From the NCBI GenBank assembly GCA_034509735.1, contig JACGWO010000008.1, positions 16,193,864 through 16,257,863 of the forward strand: a stretch of 64,000 nucleotides of DNA, given 5' to 3'. Below the pieces are notes generated by a model that saw nothing but the letters and a program-made list of their open reading frames with translations, searched no databases and had not been told where the DNA came from. The translations under genes and the position numbers were made by a program. Below are positions 21,801-32,220 of this stretch, in pieces. Each line of letters starts with the position of its first letter. Position 1 is the first letter of the stretch. The DNA is from Sesamum alatum (Eukaryota > Streptophyta > Magnoliopsida > Lamiales > Pedaliaceae).

Positions 21801-24800
21801 GCATAAGAGCAAAATGCAATTTGAGGGTTCAGCAAGCAAGAAGAATAACATTTTTCCCCTTTTTAATGCATTTGACTGGCTATTCTGGTAAAAAACACTA
21901 GTGTTCCTGACGCTGAACAAGATATTCAAGAGTCGGAGAAGCAAAAAACGTAACCCGAAGTGTTAACTATATCTCATGGCTAAACTTTGCATATGCTCCT
22001 CTCTGATGGTACTTACACACTTCGAGTTGGGTGAAAAGTAGATCTATAAGAAAAGTAAAAGTAAATGGTTTGGAGGAACAAAAGTAGGGGAAGTAAAGAC
22101 AAGATGTATATGAATCCCCTCTGGAGCTTGATTCCATTTCCATCCAAACTTAGGCAAAAAAGTGAAAGTACAACACTTAGATTACAAAAAATTTTCTGAC
22201 TTCAATTTGGCTTATCATATTATCAACAAAAGCAATTTTTGTCCAACTGTATTTTATTGATTTATCTTCCCTCTTACTTATCTCTCTTCTCCCACTAAAA
22301 GATATTTCATTTTTTATCTTTTTTTTGCTAGAAGAATTTTTACTTATTTTATTGTCCATAAACACAATTTTTCTCATTTTAAGTTTTAATTACTTTGCAA
22401 CAAAATTCTTCATTTAATTTATAAATTTATTAAAAGTATTTTAAAATTATTGCAATGGTAACTTGTTCATGTTCTCCCAATCCATAGTTTCTTCTATTTA
22501 TCTTCTCATTTACGCATTTTCCTACTGCTGCTAAAACATATTCATCTTATTCTTGTTTTTTGCTAGAAATTCTATCAATCACCATATTAACCATAAACAC
22601 AATTTTTCTCATTCTATTGTTAGTTTACTTTGCCAAAGATTCTTTTCAGTTTTGATTTATAAATTTATAAGGAGCAATTTGCAATTGTTTTGATAGTAGC
22701 TTGTTCATTTCTAACACATAGTAAAGAGAGAAGGACTAATTGGTAACTATAAAAATTAATCTTCTACATCCACTTTATCTCACTATACCAAACAAGGTAA
22801 GTATTTGAAATTGACTTCTTTTTGGATCATACCAAACAACTTAAAAAAGAAATTATTATTCTTCCCCTATGTAAAGCTAATTTCACTTGTCCTTCCCCTT
22901 TCTGCTCATGGAACCGAACTGCCTTAAACAATATATAACAATGTTTTTGCCCTCATAAATAAATGAATGAGATCAATATCTTAGTATGACATGCAGTATG
23001 CTCATCTGCAAGCATCCAGCACTAGGCCATGAAACATAGCAAGTCTGGAGTTCAATAACAACAACACATGATATCACTAGTTCTGAACTGCAATGTTAGA
23101 TAGTTTATATAATCTAACATATAGTCTATTTAATGGTTTGATTTCGTGAATGCAGCTCATATACAGGAAAGAACATTTAGTTTAAACATTGAATTCAATA
23201 AAATTGTTTAAAGAAGATAAACACCTGGAAACCATGAGACTTTGCACCAAGAAATACAGAACAGTTAACTGCCCCACACAGACATCGAACGGCGACCCCC
23301 CCATACCATTCAAAGTTATAGTCATAGGCCAGTTCAGTTCCAACAGAAATATCTATCTTTGCAAATATTCCAACTCTCGTCTCCCCCAACACCGTCCACT
23401 TTCTTGTCTCACAGTTAGGTTCGCTGCACATAGAGTAATAAATAAGTTCTGTTAGTTTATCTCTGCATGAGCCGCATTATAAATAAACTTCAAGGACTTT
23501 TCCATTTGCTTGACTTACCATGAATGATTTATAAATCTTGCAAAGCTTCCTTTCTTTGTAGCATCAATAAAATAATTTGCATTCAGAGAGATTATATAGG
23601 CATCCCTAAGACCTGCATCACCTAATGGATGGAGGTATGAGCAATATTCAACAAAGAGAGACTGACATGTTTACATCAAGCTGATACTTGACCTTGAGCT
23701 TCATAAGTCTGGGATCTTTGCTTTGCTTCTTCTGATGATATTACTTCTCCACAATACTCAATAATGAACTGTCCAGCCTGATCATAGAGTAGCACAAAAA
23801 AAAAATGCTAACTGGTAATGAAATTGAGAGCTCCAATATTCTACTAAACAAAAGCGAGAGCTCCAATAATATACCACAACGACTTATCATGGGTGTTGCA
23901 CGCTAAATGTCATTGTGAAACAGATAGGATATTTCCTAGATAACATTTTATGATAATGTACATGCTCATGAATCAGAAAACAGACCAATATGTCGAGGAC
24001 TCAAGGAAATTGTTACAGAGATGAGGTTTGATTAAATGACTACCTTGATATTCTGATCAGCTAGAAGACCCCAACCGCGTCCTTCAGTTTTGAACAACTT
24101 TGTCTTTGCATATTCACATTTCTGAAATTTCTGTAAGCAAAGACAGTGGCAAGTTGAAATGAGATCCTCAAAATCATCCCACCCTAGGAAACACAAGATT
24201 CTAGAGAATTCAAGAAAACACTTCAAAGAAACAGGATGCTGCATCTTGTTGTTGTCTAGGGCCAACTATCAGCTCCTGGGAGAATTTTTCATTTTCCTTC
24301 CAAAGAACGGCAAGATTAATGAATTCCTAACTATGAGACAAAACAAGAACCCAATCGGATACAGATTTCATCCCAAGTTATCCTGGATAGATCATACAAA
24401 TACTAAATAATCTAAATCCTCAAATAGTTAAAACAAGTTATGCTTGAGAGGTGGTTGATACTAGAAAGATGTCAGTAACAATATTTTATGAAGGTCTGGC
24501 TAATAAAATTAAGACGGCAGTCATCTAAGAAATAAAATTTTCTGCAATAGCTCCATGATTTTCTTTCTACCCTATCAATATTGATCAAGAAATTTGACTT
24601 CCGATTTCTTATGGAACTTTTGTTGGAGTAGTATAATATCCAAAACTATTCTCCAGGTCAAAGCCAGCTAGAGGAAACCATGTCAGACAATCTTTCCATG
24701 TATACTTGGAAAATGGAAGCTTTACCATGCCAAATAGAACAACACCTAAATCAGAAAACAAAATGCAAATATCAGTAAAACGAATAAAAAATGAGCATAC

Positions 24801-27800
24801 ATACACCTTAAGAGTTTCAATTCTCAGTCATTTCACAAAGGAAGATGAAAGAAACAATAAGGTAAACTTAAGGAAGAAGATACTAAGAAAGAACCCTAAA
24901 TCTTTAAAGGTAGCTCAATCAGAGTGGAGGCGATCACCTTATTGCCCCTCACTTTATACTTAACCATCTCTGAAATCAGAGTGGGCGATCACCTTATTGC
25001 CCCTCACTTTATACTTAACCATCTCTGAAATCAAAAGACAATTGTAGTCTATATACTCTATCTCACCTGATTCCTGCAGTGCTCGCTGCAAGGGCAGTAT
25101 CCTGGTGTGCATTCGGTGCTGGTTAGAACATTCAGACAGGTTTCGCCACATGCACTTTCAGGATTATAGGCATCATACTTGCATTCACAGACAGCAATAT
25201 CCTCTTCTTTCAATTTTTTGTGTCTGCGAAAAATAATACAATAGAAAAATCAAAAATGAAAAAGAAAAGTAAAATTTTTTACCAAATACATTTCATAAGA
25301 ACAATTTCTATAGGTAACTACTCCAATCAGGTCAAACATGTGACTAACTGAAGCCAAATGGAGCATCAGGGAATGAAACAATCTATATATTATGCATTCA
25401 AAATGTGTGCATCTGAATTTTGCTCCTCTGGAGAAAGGAAACCTTTTCAGTCACTTAAAAACAATGATGACATAAGTATCTAATCAGAACAAGTTTCTAG
25501 GGAGGACATGTTATAATGAACATGACCAAGAGCATGGTCTGCAACTCAGAAACTTCTTTCAGCTCAAAAATTGATGAAGCTTCATATGTTACTGAGACAG
25601 GTCTCACTCCAAAAAACACACGGCAAGCAGTTAATTTTCCATGGCACAGAACTTCAGAGGATTTCATAACCTGTACCTTACCCAGGGACAAAAGGAAGTC
25701 CAGTGATGATCACTGATAAAGGCAAATAGAGATAGTAGCTAAAGGGTTATGTAAAACTTCATAATGAGACAAATTATATTTGCCACTAAAAAATAGATCC
25801 GTGCCTCAATTTCGACCAAATCAATCTAATTCTTCAATTCATTCTTCGCAACCAACACCAGTCATTTCAAGAACTTAAAATAGTTCACCTTCCCTCAGCA
25901 AAACATGACAGGATAAAGATAAGGGAAAAGTACTGGAGGAGGATCAAGTTTTATTAATCAGAATCAACACCATGGAAAGTTAAACAAATCGTAGTTATCA
26001 TAACAAGAAATAGATCTTAAGGTCTCAACTGATTTCATTCTTCCACTGATTAAAAATTTCTTTCTGAAACTACCACCAGCCATTCCATTTAAAAACAAGA
26101 ATAGTACTAGTTCTTTGTGCAGCAAAACATGAGTGATGAGACAACCAAAGCAAGAAAAAATGTTGATGGTAATCAATTCTTTTTCCACAAAGAATCAAAC
26201 AGGAAGTAAAAGTGAGGTGTCGGGAGTTTGTCAAGTCTAAAATTTCAGCAGGCAAAATAAGGGGGTAACCTTTTATAAGGAAGTGTGGTAACAGATAACA
26301 AGTAATTGCAAAGAAAACATAAACGAGCAGTCGAGGAGTAGAGTAATAGATGCAGTCAGTATTATCTAAAAACTGATCAACAGGACAAACAAACTTGGCT
26401 GATTAGTTCTGGTAATAAGAATACAGAAACAAAGAAACCGCCTGACATACAATATCTGAATTGTAGAACTTGCTCCTAGGTGAAAAATCTAAAACTAACT
26501 ATCAAAAGAATGGGGCAGACATGTCCATCATCAGTTTTAGACTTGCATTCCTCCTCCATTCACCTGGAACATATCAACCAAGCATATCCTGGAATTCTGC
26601 TACATATTTTAGTTCACTTCTTCTGCAACAACATTTATCTATTTGTCGCCAACAAGGAAAAGTATGCATCAATAAATCACAGCCACATGCAAAAATGAAG
26701 TTTAGGCTAGATGTCAAGAGTTTCAGGGGTTACAAAGTAAATTACTACTTTTAATCAATTCCTGACTACGACTAGATGGTTAAACTCCAAAAAGTCTTAA
26801 ACAACGATAGGATCCTCACTTTAATACATAATCAGGAATCTGTTAAATCATTCGTATTACTTTATACTAGATAATAAGCACAACTTCTAAACTTGAGAGA
26901 TAGATAGATGGATATATATATATATATATTAAGAATTTAGTGGTACCAAAGGCATAAATTCCTTTCAACATAAGGACCTTTTCAAATCTTGAAGCATAGA
27001 TCAGGGTTCAGCCTTCAAGCTGCTGCATCCAAGTTAAACACTTGTTTGCATCAGCCTTCAAAGGGTTCTATTCATGGATATTCCCAAGATACAAACTTTA
27101 TTTACCTAGACTTAAGTATATGACACGAAAGTGATTTGTGGAATAAAATGCACTCACCTACAAATCCAAATACATATCTGGTTTCACACTTCCTTCCCAA
27201 TGATAATTATGTTTCCAGATCTTCAGAATGGTTTATACTTCATTAAACACAAACAGATATATAGACTGTTATTCTACATGATACACAAGAATACAGCAAT
27301 AATTTATAATCGAGAAACCAAAAGGATATGTTATTGAAAAAGTTGACTAATTTGCAAAGTCTCTAAGTATGGCTTGAATATTATACCAAACATCAAAGAG
27401 GCGTTCATTCAATATTCTACCTTAACAATTTAAGAGAACATATTCACCATGGACGATTCTAAGCAACAATATCAAGAATGAAAACTTACTTCCTGCCTGA
27501 GAAATCATTTTGTCTGATATGCACAAATGGCGGAACTCCCTCTAGTAGTTGGGCCTTCAAAACAAGAAAGAGCCTGTCAATTAAGTTGTACAAATAATTC
27601 AACACAATGAATAGGAAATGCTTAATTAAAAAAATTGACACACCCTTTCACATGTTTCAAGATAATTATAAGAAAACACCCTTGAAATTCCAATTGCATG
27701 AACTACAAAACCAACAAACTTTTAGCAAATAGATCAAATGATTTTGTGAAATGAGAGAAAATGACACCTACAAGCTGCGGATGTATCTACCTCATTCAAT

Positions 27801-29444
27801 TAATAGGACTCAACTCTATCCATTCTATTAGAAGAAAATTTAGATTATTATTGCAGAGAAATGACAGTAAAATTTAGAATTTGTAAGATAGAGAACAGAG
27901 ATTGTTAGAAGTTGGCCTTGGACAAACAAACAAAACCCCTGACATCCTTAACATATAATAGTAACCTTTTCTATATTTGGATGTAATAATAACCTTTTCT
28001 ACGTCCATGGATTTGACTTATTTATTCTTTGAATCTCTCTCTCTCTCTCTCCCTCTCCCTCTCCCTCACACACAAACAGGTTTAATATGTTTCTCAAATT
28101 TTACATTTCTGATTTGGTTTTAAAAGAAATCGGAGCAAACTATACGAAAGCTACATTCCTCAAAACTTGAGAGCAAAAGCGACTTTTACCTCTTTATTCT
28201 GTCACGGTTAAAAGGAAAAAAGTAAAATAGCTCCTTACCTTCCAAAGAAAAAAAATAAACATAAAAGTAAACTGGCTTTCAAATTTTCCTTAGCTTCCTT
28301 TCTTTTGCTTTCCTTTTAACTTTTTCTCATAGTTCATTGTATAATCAAAAGAGATATCACATAGAAGAAAGATCATTTCTTTATGTTTTCAAGTAAAAGG
28401 TAAAATTGTAAGTGGGAACTCAGAACAAGAAACTCAGGTGATTAATATTTATAGTAAACTTAGAAAGCTAGATGAGCAAGGACGAAAGACAAGCTTAGGC
28501 AAATGGGAAGAAAAAAAGTAAATTACTTCTGGGTCAATGTCGTACTTTATGTTAAATTCAATAGATGAATTAGAAATTCAATAGCTTGTTTAACTTCTTG
28601 TAGCAGATGATTTACTTCTCATAGAACTAAGGATCTGTATTGTTCATAAGATTCAATATGGCGGTATGTGATCATATTGTCTAAACGGCAATCCACTTTT
28701 AGGCAATTAAGTAATATTTACTAGCAGTAGAACTTCGATCTTAGTATTCTTTTCCCCTCATTTCTTGTATATCATCCCTCGATTTCGATTATACTCGCTA
28801 TTACTCATTTCTAGTTACATTTTAACATCTATCTCATAATCGTTCTATTTGTTACTTAAGGCAATAGTGAAAGTAACAATAGTCAGACCTTTAATGAATA
28901 TGAAAGAGTCATTCTTTTCTCCAATAAAATAATAAAGAAAAGTAACATTCTCCTAATTTATCAACTAGAGCGAAATCATAATAAGATTTTTGACATTACA
29001 ATGGTATGGTATCAAAAGTGCTTTGGAGCCATGGCCCACAGTGCAACTTTTTAAACCACGGCCCATATTTGCATAAATAACTTATATTTCTATACCATTA
29101 GTATTTTTACCAAAATCAACATATTCAAGATTAGGCTTTAACTTTTTAGCCAATAGATTCAAGAAAAAAAGGAAATTTGTCAACGTTCAGCTTTCCTTTT
29201 CCTTATTTTATAGAAGGCCCAGCATTTTAAGGCTTGGCTTCATCCTGGCACACCATGCACCTTGCACACTACAAAAAAGCGCCATGGCTGCGCCAGGTGA
29301 AAGCCCAGCGCCATTTTTTAAAGATGGTGCTGGGCACTTCCCTTTTGCGCCATGCGCCATGGCGCGCCATTTATAACTATAATCAAAACCCAAAGAATAA
29401 ACAAAGAAATGAGAATTGCTTACCATATTCGATTCACTTTGCAT
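18840..29444 (-). CDS. ASHH1: SET-domain histone H3 lysine methyltransferase, ASHH1/SDG26 type
   Basis: The gene has ten coding exons on the minus strand, in reading order: 29444-29424, 27554-27490, 25223-25067, 24130-24044, 23777-23693, 23612-23519, 23423-23225, 21499-21465, 19994-19487, 19199-18840. All introns are GT-AG, phases match at every junction, and the sum is 1611 nt (536 aa plus stop TGA). Domain order is AWS (residues about 30-81), SET (82-208), post-SET (to about 232), a variable linker, and a conserved C-terminal helical block (SLYDEIRPAIEEYERD..DSVATSVAEKWIQA) near 425-462. This architecture and wording match plant ASHH1, which in Arabidopsis acts on H3K4/H3K36 at active genes such as SOC1; the exact specificity here is inferred. 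Start: MQSESNM, a seven-codon first coding exon resembling the family's MQ- start, is the least certain piece. At 536 aa it is slightly longer than the ~490 aa of Arabidopsis ASHH1, through linker and tail. Confidence 0.92.
18871..19005 (-). repeat. Three 45-bp in-frame tandem repeats in the ASHH1 C terminus
   Basis: The word 'ccatgtccagaaggcacca' recurs at 18877, 18922 and 18967, exactly 45 bases apart. On the minus strand this encodes three 15-residue units beginning MVPSGHGEDD, MVPSGHGKDG and VVPSGHGEPQ, separated by PPQGE or PARGE. They sit just before the stop, beyond the region conserved with Arabidopsis. A tandem-repeat tail like this can vary in copy number between individuals. Its function is unknown. 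Confidence 0.85.
22320..22720 (+). repeat. Duplicated ~165-bp block in an ASHH1 intron
   Basis: 'ttttttgctagaa', 'ccataaacacaatttttctcat', 'tactttgc', 'tttataaattta' and 'taacttgttcat' occur in this order at about 22320-22471, and again (last word as 'tagcttgttcat') at about 22556-22710. Both lie in the intron between the post-SET exon and the 35-bp exon. It looks like a diverged tandem duplication of intron sequence, with no splice or coding signal. Confidence 0.65.
23225..25223 (-). other. Catalytic exons of the ASHH1-like gene (AWS-SET-post-SET)
   Basis: These five exons hold the enzyme core. The AWS exon (25067-25223) has the Cys pattern CECKYDAYNPESACGETC followed by ECTPGYCPC, which binds zinc. 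SET motifs visible are GRGWGLLAD (cofactor pocket), EYCGEV, RFINHSC joined across the intron to EPNC, and ELAYDYNFEW with the catalytic Tyr. The post-SET zinc site is CLCGAVNC, followed by SVFLGAKSHGFQ. The last stretch differs from what I expect in this otherwise rigid family (SGFLGAKSRGFQ, and GGAKVR rather than GGVAVR), though no metal-binding or catalytic residue is lost. Confidence 0.88.
24922..25032 (+). repeat. Two-copy tandem repeat (~55 bp) beside the AWS exon
   Basis: 'gcgatcaccttattgcccct' plus 'cactttatacttaaccatctctgaaatca' appears at about 24929-24978 and again, almost base for base, at about 24983-25032. The right end is only ~35 bases from the donor site of the AWS exon at 25067. 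The copies are nearly identical, so the duplication is recent. Confidence 0.85.
25465..26425 (+). repeat. ~1-kb direct repeat, copy 1, in the intron before the AWS exon
   Basis: From 'cataagtatct' through 'aatgaacatgaccaagagcat', 'gatgaagcttcatatgttac', 'gggttatgtaa', 'ccaccagccattcca', 'acatgagtga' to 'aaacttggctgattagtt', this stretch is repeated at about 29747-30725 with roughly 90-95% identity by eye. It lies in the intron between exons 2 and 3 (25224-27489). No terminal inverted repeats, LTR ends or protein similarity were found. It could be a non-autonomous element or a local segmental duplication. Confidence 0.8.
29266..29372 (+). repeat. Possible CACTA-type terminus with GC-rich palindromic words
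   Basis: 'cacactacaaaaaagcgcca' opens with CACTACAAAAAA, the usual look of a CACTA transposon end. It is followed by repeated 'gcgccatggc' and 'cagcgccat' words, resembling subterminal repeats, in an otherwise AT-rich intron. I found no matching 'TAGTG' end downstream, so this may be a broken fragment. It lies just 3' of the first coding exon of the ASHH1-like gene. Confidence 0.35.
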
Positions 29445-29746
29445 ACTGGTTTATTCACCTTGAAACAATCTGCCAATTTGGAAAAAGTTGAAAATATAAC
29501 AATCAAACCCCAATCAAATCAATCATGTATTCCAGTAAAATAGCACATATGATCAGCAAACCAGATACATGTGAATCTTAGCATTAGTCAGCAATATCCT
29601 TATAGTACTTTTGTAAACCGGAAGTTCACATACAAAAACCATCAATTAGTTGCAGAAATAGGAGACTGGTACCAATTATAAAATTGTTGCCTATGCAGCA
29701 ACAGAATCCGGCAGCACTACAGCAGAATTGGAATTCTGATAATGAA

Positions 29747-30725
29747 CATGATGACATAACACATAAGTATCTAAACAGAACAAGTTTCTAGTGTTGCATG
29801 TGGACATACTATAATGAACATGACCAAGAGCATGATGTGCAACTCAGAAACATCTTTCAGATCAAAAATTGATGAAGCTTCATATGTTACTGAGACAGGT
29901 CTCATCCAAAAACACACAGGCAAGCAGTTAATTTTTCATGACACAGAACTTCAGAGGATTTCATAACCTGCACATTATCCAGGGACAAAAGGAAGTCCAG
30001 TGATGATCATTAATACAGGCAAATAGAGATAGTAGCTAAAGGGTTATGTAATACTTCATAATGAGACAAATTATATTTGCCACTAAAAAATAGATCTGTG
30101 TCTCAATTTCGACCAAATCAATCTAATTCTTCAATTCATGAAGAATTTTCTTCGCAACCAGCCCAGTCATTTCAAGAACTTAAAGTAATTCACCTTACCT
30201 GTCAGCAAAACATGACAGGATAAAGATAAGGGCGAAGTACTGGAGGTAGATCAAGTTCTATTAATGAGAATTAACACCATGGAAAGTTAAACAAATCGTA
30301 GTTATCATAACAACAAAAAATAGATCTTAAGGTCTCAATTGATTTCATTCTTCCACTCATTAAAAATTTCTCTCTGAAACTACCACCAGCCATTCCAATT
30401 AAAAACAAGAATAGTACTAGTTCTTTGTGTCAGCAAAACATGAGTGACGAGACAACCAAAGCAAGAAAAAATGCTGATGGTAATCAATTCTTTTTTCACA
30501 AACAATCAAAAAGGAAGTAAAAGTGAGGTGTCGGGAGATCGTCAAGTCTAACATTTCAGAAAGCAAAATAAGGGGGTAACCTTTTATAAGGAAGTCTGGA
30601 ATAGATAACAAGTAATTGCAAAGAAAACATAAACAAGCAGTCGAGGAGTAGAGTTATAGATGCAGTCAGTATTATCTAAAACTGATCAACAGGACAAAAC
30701 AAACTTGGCTGATTAGTTATGGTAA
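29747..30725 (+). repeat. ~1-kb direct repeat, copy 2, upstream of the ASHH1 start codon
   Basis: This is the second copy of the sequence at 25465-26425, in the same orientation. The copies differ by scattered substitutions and small indels (for example, here 'cattcatgaagaattttcttcgcaacc' where copy 1 has 'cattcttcgcaacc'). Together they bracket the first two coding exons of the gene (29444-29424 and 27554-27490). Confidence 0.8.
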
Positions 30726-31653
30726 TATAACTAAGAAGAGCATGAATCATAGAATGAAACAGCCAAAAGTGACAGTTTCTTAAACAAGGCCTTCGTACTT
30801 TGTTATGTTGATAGCCGTACTTTAGAAGAAATTGCAAAATAGGTCAGGTCAAACCTTACTCAAGCAATTATATCATGAAGTCACCACTACAAATATACGC
30901 ACGCAGAAAGTATGATTCACAAAGAAAATGGAGAAGCAGTTCGTTACTTTCTAAAAGCAACATAGGCTTTTTCTGATTACATTTTCAATAAACTTTTTCC
31001 AACAACTGCATATGATGCTGAAAGGGAAGCATGAATTTTGAATGCAAATCTGAAGTTCCAAATCATAAAGATTCTAAATATCGGAGTGGCCCTACCATTA
31101 TGGAATTCAGCAAGGTTTCCAGAACGTGAATTAAAAATACAATTAAGAAGAGACCCATTTCTTAATATAGGCCCAGTTATCAACATTAAAGATACAGTGG
31201 GAAGAGAAAACACGATGAAAAGGTTTACAATTAAGAAGATAATTCTGCATATGAGTTCATGACATCATAGCTCCATTTTCGTTTCTGTAATCAGGATTTC
31301 GACACAATAGTTAGGTACTTCCACCAATGCATACCTCAAAAACAAACAGAAGAGCAGCTCTTGAGCTCAGCAAGCTCATTCAAAGAATCAAAGCAGTCCC
31401 TTTACTCTCCTTGGCCTCGATCTTGTTATACTTTCTTACAGTGAGGCAGAAGGTCAACCAAGTTCAAACATCAAATGCCGATACCTAAACATCCATATCC
31501 AACATAGAAACAATAAATAAACCCGTACAAGCCGCTGAAGCAAGCCCCATCAGCATAAATTTACCAGCATAATCCAATACCTAGCAAAAATACATCAAAT
31601 GAAGAAACCCTCTTCACCGAAAATTCAAGAAATGAAATGAAAGGAAGAGAACA

Positions 31654-32185
31654 TTGGTTTTGAGGGATTTTACCACCGGGGTTTTTCTTTCTCGGATTTT
31701 TCTGTGTTGTACCCACCTGCTACCAACGTTGTACCCAACCTCCATCGCTGCTTCTCCCTACGGGTGCTGCATTGCACAGGGGCACCATCAGGCCCTGTCA
31801 CGTTCGCCGCCTTGAGTCGGCCGTCCTCGGCGCACTCCACCACGAACTCCACCGTGGCTCTTTCACCTGCGTGTACAGAATGGTGAACGAAGAAACCCTT
31901 CTTTATTCCCCGCTTTTGTTGGTTTTCTTGGGCGGTGGGGTGGGGGGAGTGGGGGCACCACTTGATTGAACAATCAGCCAAAGAAGAAGACCGGCAATGG
32001 AGACAGCCGTGCGTGCGAGTACTAAAGCAGCCTCACCACCAAGAGTGCATTAAAGCTGTTAACACTGAATCTAGGATAGGTAGGTTTGGGTAAAATGCTG
32101 GGAGGAGGATGGTGGTTTTGAGGGTTTTTACCGATGGTTTCTGTTTCTTGGATTTTTCCGAGCGGTTGGAGTGGACGGTGGGTTT
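31654..32185 (+). repeat. Duplicated ~75-bp unit, first copy split by a cold-shock gene fragment
   Basis: 'ggttttgagggattttacc', 'tttctttctcggatttttc' (31656-31700) and later 'aggtttgggtaaaatgctggg' (about 32080) correspond, in order, to 'ggttttgagggtttttacc', 'tgtttcttggatttttcc' (32113-32158) and 'gggtttgggcaaaatgctctg' (about 32180). In the second unit the two parts are ~25 bases apart. In the first they are ~380 bases apart, with the cold-shock fragment between them, so the second unit serves as an empty-site reference. Confidence 0.55.
31703..31981 (-). pseudogene. Cold-shock-domain protein fragment (CSP/GRP2-like)
   Basis: The minus strand reads FFVHHSVHAGERATVEFVV then ECAEDGRLKAANVTGPDG and APVQCSTRR. 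This is the second half of a plant cold-shock domain: RNP2-like FVHH, the E-x-V-E-F strand, and the D-G-R-x-K-A-x-x-V-T-G-P-D-G end that leads into the Gly-rich tail. The first half with RNP1 (KGFGFI) is missing. The frame runs on into unrelated sequence on both sides, from an ATG at 31981 to a stop at 31670. Plant cold-shock proteins are nucleic-acid chaperones; this piece is most likely a captured or retrocopied fragment. It is unusually GC-rich for its surroundings. Confidence 0.7.
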
Positions 32186-32220
32186 GGGCAAAATGCTCTG
32201 GGGAGAGAGGGTGATGAAGG

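Larger units (their letters stand above)
29445..32220 (-). promoter_or_regulatory. Presumed 5' UTR, leader intron and promoter region of the ASHH1-like gene
   Basis: Upstream of the first coding ATG (29444) nothing reads as protein apart from the cold-shock fragment at 31703-31981. The sequence just before the ATG ('caaggtgaataaaccagt' on the minus strand) may follow a leader-intron acceptor. A CT/GA-rich, more GC-balanced zone at 31640-32220 is the best candidate for the first untranslated exon and core promoter. No transcript evidence is available here, so the boundaries are inference. The second copy of the ~1-kb repeat sits in the middle. Confidence 0.4.

Noticed and set aside
26910..26932. 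TA dinucleotide run in an ASHH1 intron, and other simple repeats (28035-28070, 37361-37396, 57808-57842)
   Set aside because: Ordinary plant microsatellites with no sign of function.
29208..29444. 78-residue minus-strand ORF starting at the ASHH1 ATG
   Set aside because: Only its first seven codons are likely coding. After the GTAAGC donor it runs into intron and the CACTA-like fragment.
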